Assembly: GCA_943914745.1 (NCBI GenBank)
Contig: CALUDF010000211.1
Location: 1-5,914, forward strand
Length of the DNA: 5,914 nucleotides
Direction: 5' to 3'
Source: an uncultured Bacteriovorax sp.
GTDB taxonomy: Bacteria > Bdellovibrionota > Bacteriovoracia > Bacteriovoracales > Bacteriovoracaceae
The translations under genes were made by a program, and so were the position numbers. Position 1 is the first letter of the stretch, and the number at the start of each line of letters is the position of its first letter. The notes under the pieces are model-generated. The model was not told the DNA's origin. It made no database searches and was given only the letters and a program-made list of their open reading frames with translations. Shown here piece after piece: positions 4,835 through 5,914 of this stretch.

Positions 4835-5710
4835 ATGACGCTTGAACAGCTTTTGACTATTGAGGCTATTGTTAAAGAGGGAAGTTTTAAGGCCGCGGCC
4901 GATTTCCTTCACAAGAGTCAGCCTTCAATTAGTATGGCCATTAAGAAGTTGGAAGAAGAGTACCAAATAGTGCTCTTCTCACGTGATGAATACCGGCCAA
5001 GCCTCACAGCGGATGGAAAAGTTTTTTATCAAAAGGCGAGGCTTTTGCTCAGAGAGTTCCGTGAGCTGGAGGCCCTGGCCCTGCAAATGAGTAAAGGTGT
5101 TGAGCCAGAGATCCGTGTAAGTATCGACGCCGTAAGCCCCGTCTCACTGGTTCTTAAATTCCTAAAAAACTTTTTTAATAAACATCCTTCCACAAAATTA
5201 GTGCTCAAGTTTGAAGTCCTTGCTGGAACTGTAGAGAGGCTCATTGATGGTGATGTCGATATCGCTATTACGCCTAAGCCTTACACTGAGCATACTTTTG
5301 ATATGAGGCTCATGACAAAAACGAAAATGATTTCTGTCATCAGCACCCAGTTGGTTAAAAACGAAAAGAAGATCACTGACACTTTTCTTCGAGACCACAA
5401 TCAAATTATTCTCGCTGATAGCGCCAGACGTATTTCTAAGGTCACTTCGGGCGTTTTAGAAGGCTCAAAAAGCCTGACTGTAAGTGATATTGGTTTTAAG
5501 AAGGAGCTCATCATGCAAGGGCTGGGCTGGGGTGGTCTTCCTTACGATCTCATCAAGTCAGAACTCACTTCAAAAAAGCTCACGGCGATTAAGACTCCGC
5601 TTATAAAAGACCGCGATATTGAGATCTACATGGTCCGCGATGCCAGCAAGCCCATGGGGCCGGTTTTAAAAGAATTGTGGGGAAGTCTCGAAGAGGATGT
5701 TATTGGCTAA
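4835..5710 (+). CDS. LysR-type transcriptional regulator
   Basis: This is a DNA-binding regulator whose activity normally depends on a small co-inducer and tetramer formation. With ATG 4835 it has 291 residues, typical of the family. The N-terminal winged helix-turn-helix covers about 1-60: TLEQLLTIEAIVKEGSFKAA, then HKSQPSISMAIKKLEEEYQI and LFSR. A linker helix (about 60-88) leads to a periplasmic-binding-protein-like effector domain (about 92-288), including RLIDGDVDIAI (135-145) and the characteristic GLGWGGLPYDLI (229-240). The frame is open upstream to a TTG at 4805, but ATG 4835 puts the helix-turn-helix at the usual distance and has GGAG 9 bases before it. The gene is divergent from the YceI-family/apt unit across 147 bases, which makes that unit the first candidate target. 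The effector cannot be inferred. Confidence 0.93.
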   Translation: MTLEQLLTIEAIVKEGSFKAAADFLHKSQPSISMAIKKLEEEYQIVLFSRDEYRPSLTADGKVFYQKARLLLREFRELEALALQMSKGVEPEIRVSIDAVSPVSLVLKFLKNFFNKHPSTKLVLKFEVLAGTVERLIDGDVDIAITPKPYTEHTFDMRLMTKTKMISVISTQLVKNEKKITDTFLRDHNQIILADSARRISKVTSGVLEGSKSLTVSDIGFKKELIMQGLGWGGLPYDLIKSELTSKKLTAIKTPLIKDRDIEIYMVRDASKPMGPVLKELWGSLEEDVIG

Positions 5711-5836
5711 GCTTTCAAGGAAGGAAAAAATCGACGCTTCAAAATCCATTTCTAGTCGTCGACCATCAACGTGTATCCGTTTGTCTCTATGGATAAATAC
5801 TATGGTGCGTTTACATTTTTAGATAGCTGTTTTTTC
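5711..5836 (+). other. Non-coding stretch after the LysR-type gene
   Basis: I see no convincing gene here. TCGACG and CGTCGA form 6-base inverted arms about 20 bases apart (roughly 5731-5761), but no T-run follows, so this is not a clear terminator. A 23-codon ATG frame beginning ATGGATAAATAC lacks a Shine-Dalgarno. Confidence 0.4.
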
Positions 5837-5914
5837 TTACAATTCATCACAATTTTCTGACATTGAAAGAACCATTTTGATGGCCTTTTGCAAGTGCTCG
5901 TAACTGTTCGAAGG
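5837..5914 (-). CDS. Possible C-terminal end of a minus-strand gene (partial)
   Basis: Reading inward from the right edge, one minus-strand frame is open for 25 codons and ends at TAA (5839-5837). It gives a helical-looking end, PSNSYEHLQKAI followed by KMVLSMSENCDEL. The other two minus frames also stay open for 20 or more codons but give less protein-like sequence. The fragment is too short to assign a family, and it may not be coding. Confidence 0.3.
   Translation of the reverse strand, partial: PSNSYEHLQKAIKMVLSMSENCDEL

Noticed and set aside
5789..5860. 23-codon plus-strand frame starting ATGGATAAATAC
   Set aside because: It has no Shine-Dalgarno and no recognisable features, and its end overlaps the possible minus-strand C-terminus.

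Overview
The window reads as ordinary Gram-negative chromosomal DNA of moderate to low GC. It carries an outer-membrane lipoprotein (Pal), two exported proteins with Sec signal peptides, a two-component system, a purine-salvage enzyme and a LysR-type regulator. There are no insertion sequences, phage genes or CRISPR arrays. The gene style (lysine-rich proteins, AT-rich spacers, small secreted orphan proteins) would fit the Bdellovibrionota/Bacteriovoracales or a similar lineage, but that is a weak inference and nothing here proves it.

Layout. 1-2017 (minus): an OmpR-family response regulator followed by its histidine kinase. The two genes overlap by 11 bases, the kinase starts at TTG, and its last residues run off the left edge. 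2018-2378: a 361-base gap with a Fur-box-like palindrome and a probable leaderless promoter for the regulator, then a compact plus-strand RNA element. That element has three hairpins, the last a 17-bp helix followed by a U-run; it overlaps a 29-codon ORF and ends just before pal. 2379-2867 (plus): pal, ending at a bidirectional terminator shared with the convergent gene. 2902-3438 (minus): a secreted protein of unknown function whose Shine-Dalgarno lies in an 11-bp arm of a long inverted repeat. 3560-4090 (minus): apt. 4115-4687 (minus): a YceI-family periplasmic protein interrupted by one in-frame amber codon, 24 bases upstream of apt and probably co-transcribed with it. 4835-5710 (plus): a LysR-type regulator divergent from the YceI-family gene. 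5711-5914: mostly non-coding, with a possible 25-residue C-terminus of another minus-strand gene at the right edge.

How it fits together. The two-component system probably senses something in the periplasm, and the Fur-like site suggests iron-linked control of its expression. The LysR protein is a candidate regulator of the divergent YceI-family/apt unit. Pal is a structural envelope protein; no other Tol-Pal gene is in view.

The observations most worth following are the structured RNA/short ORF upstream of pal, the Fur-like palindrome on a leaderless promoter, the amber codon in an otherwise intact YceI-family frame, and the inverted repeat that could silence read-through transcripts of the secreted-protein gene. 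No clearly new multi-gene system is visible.
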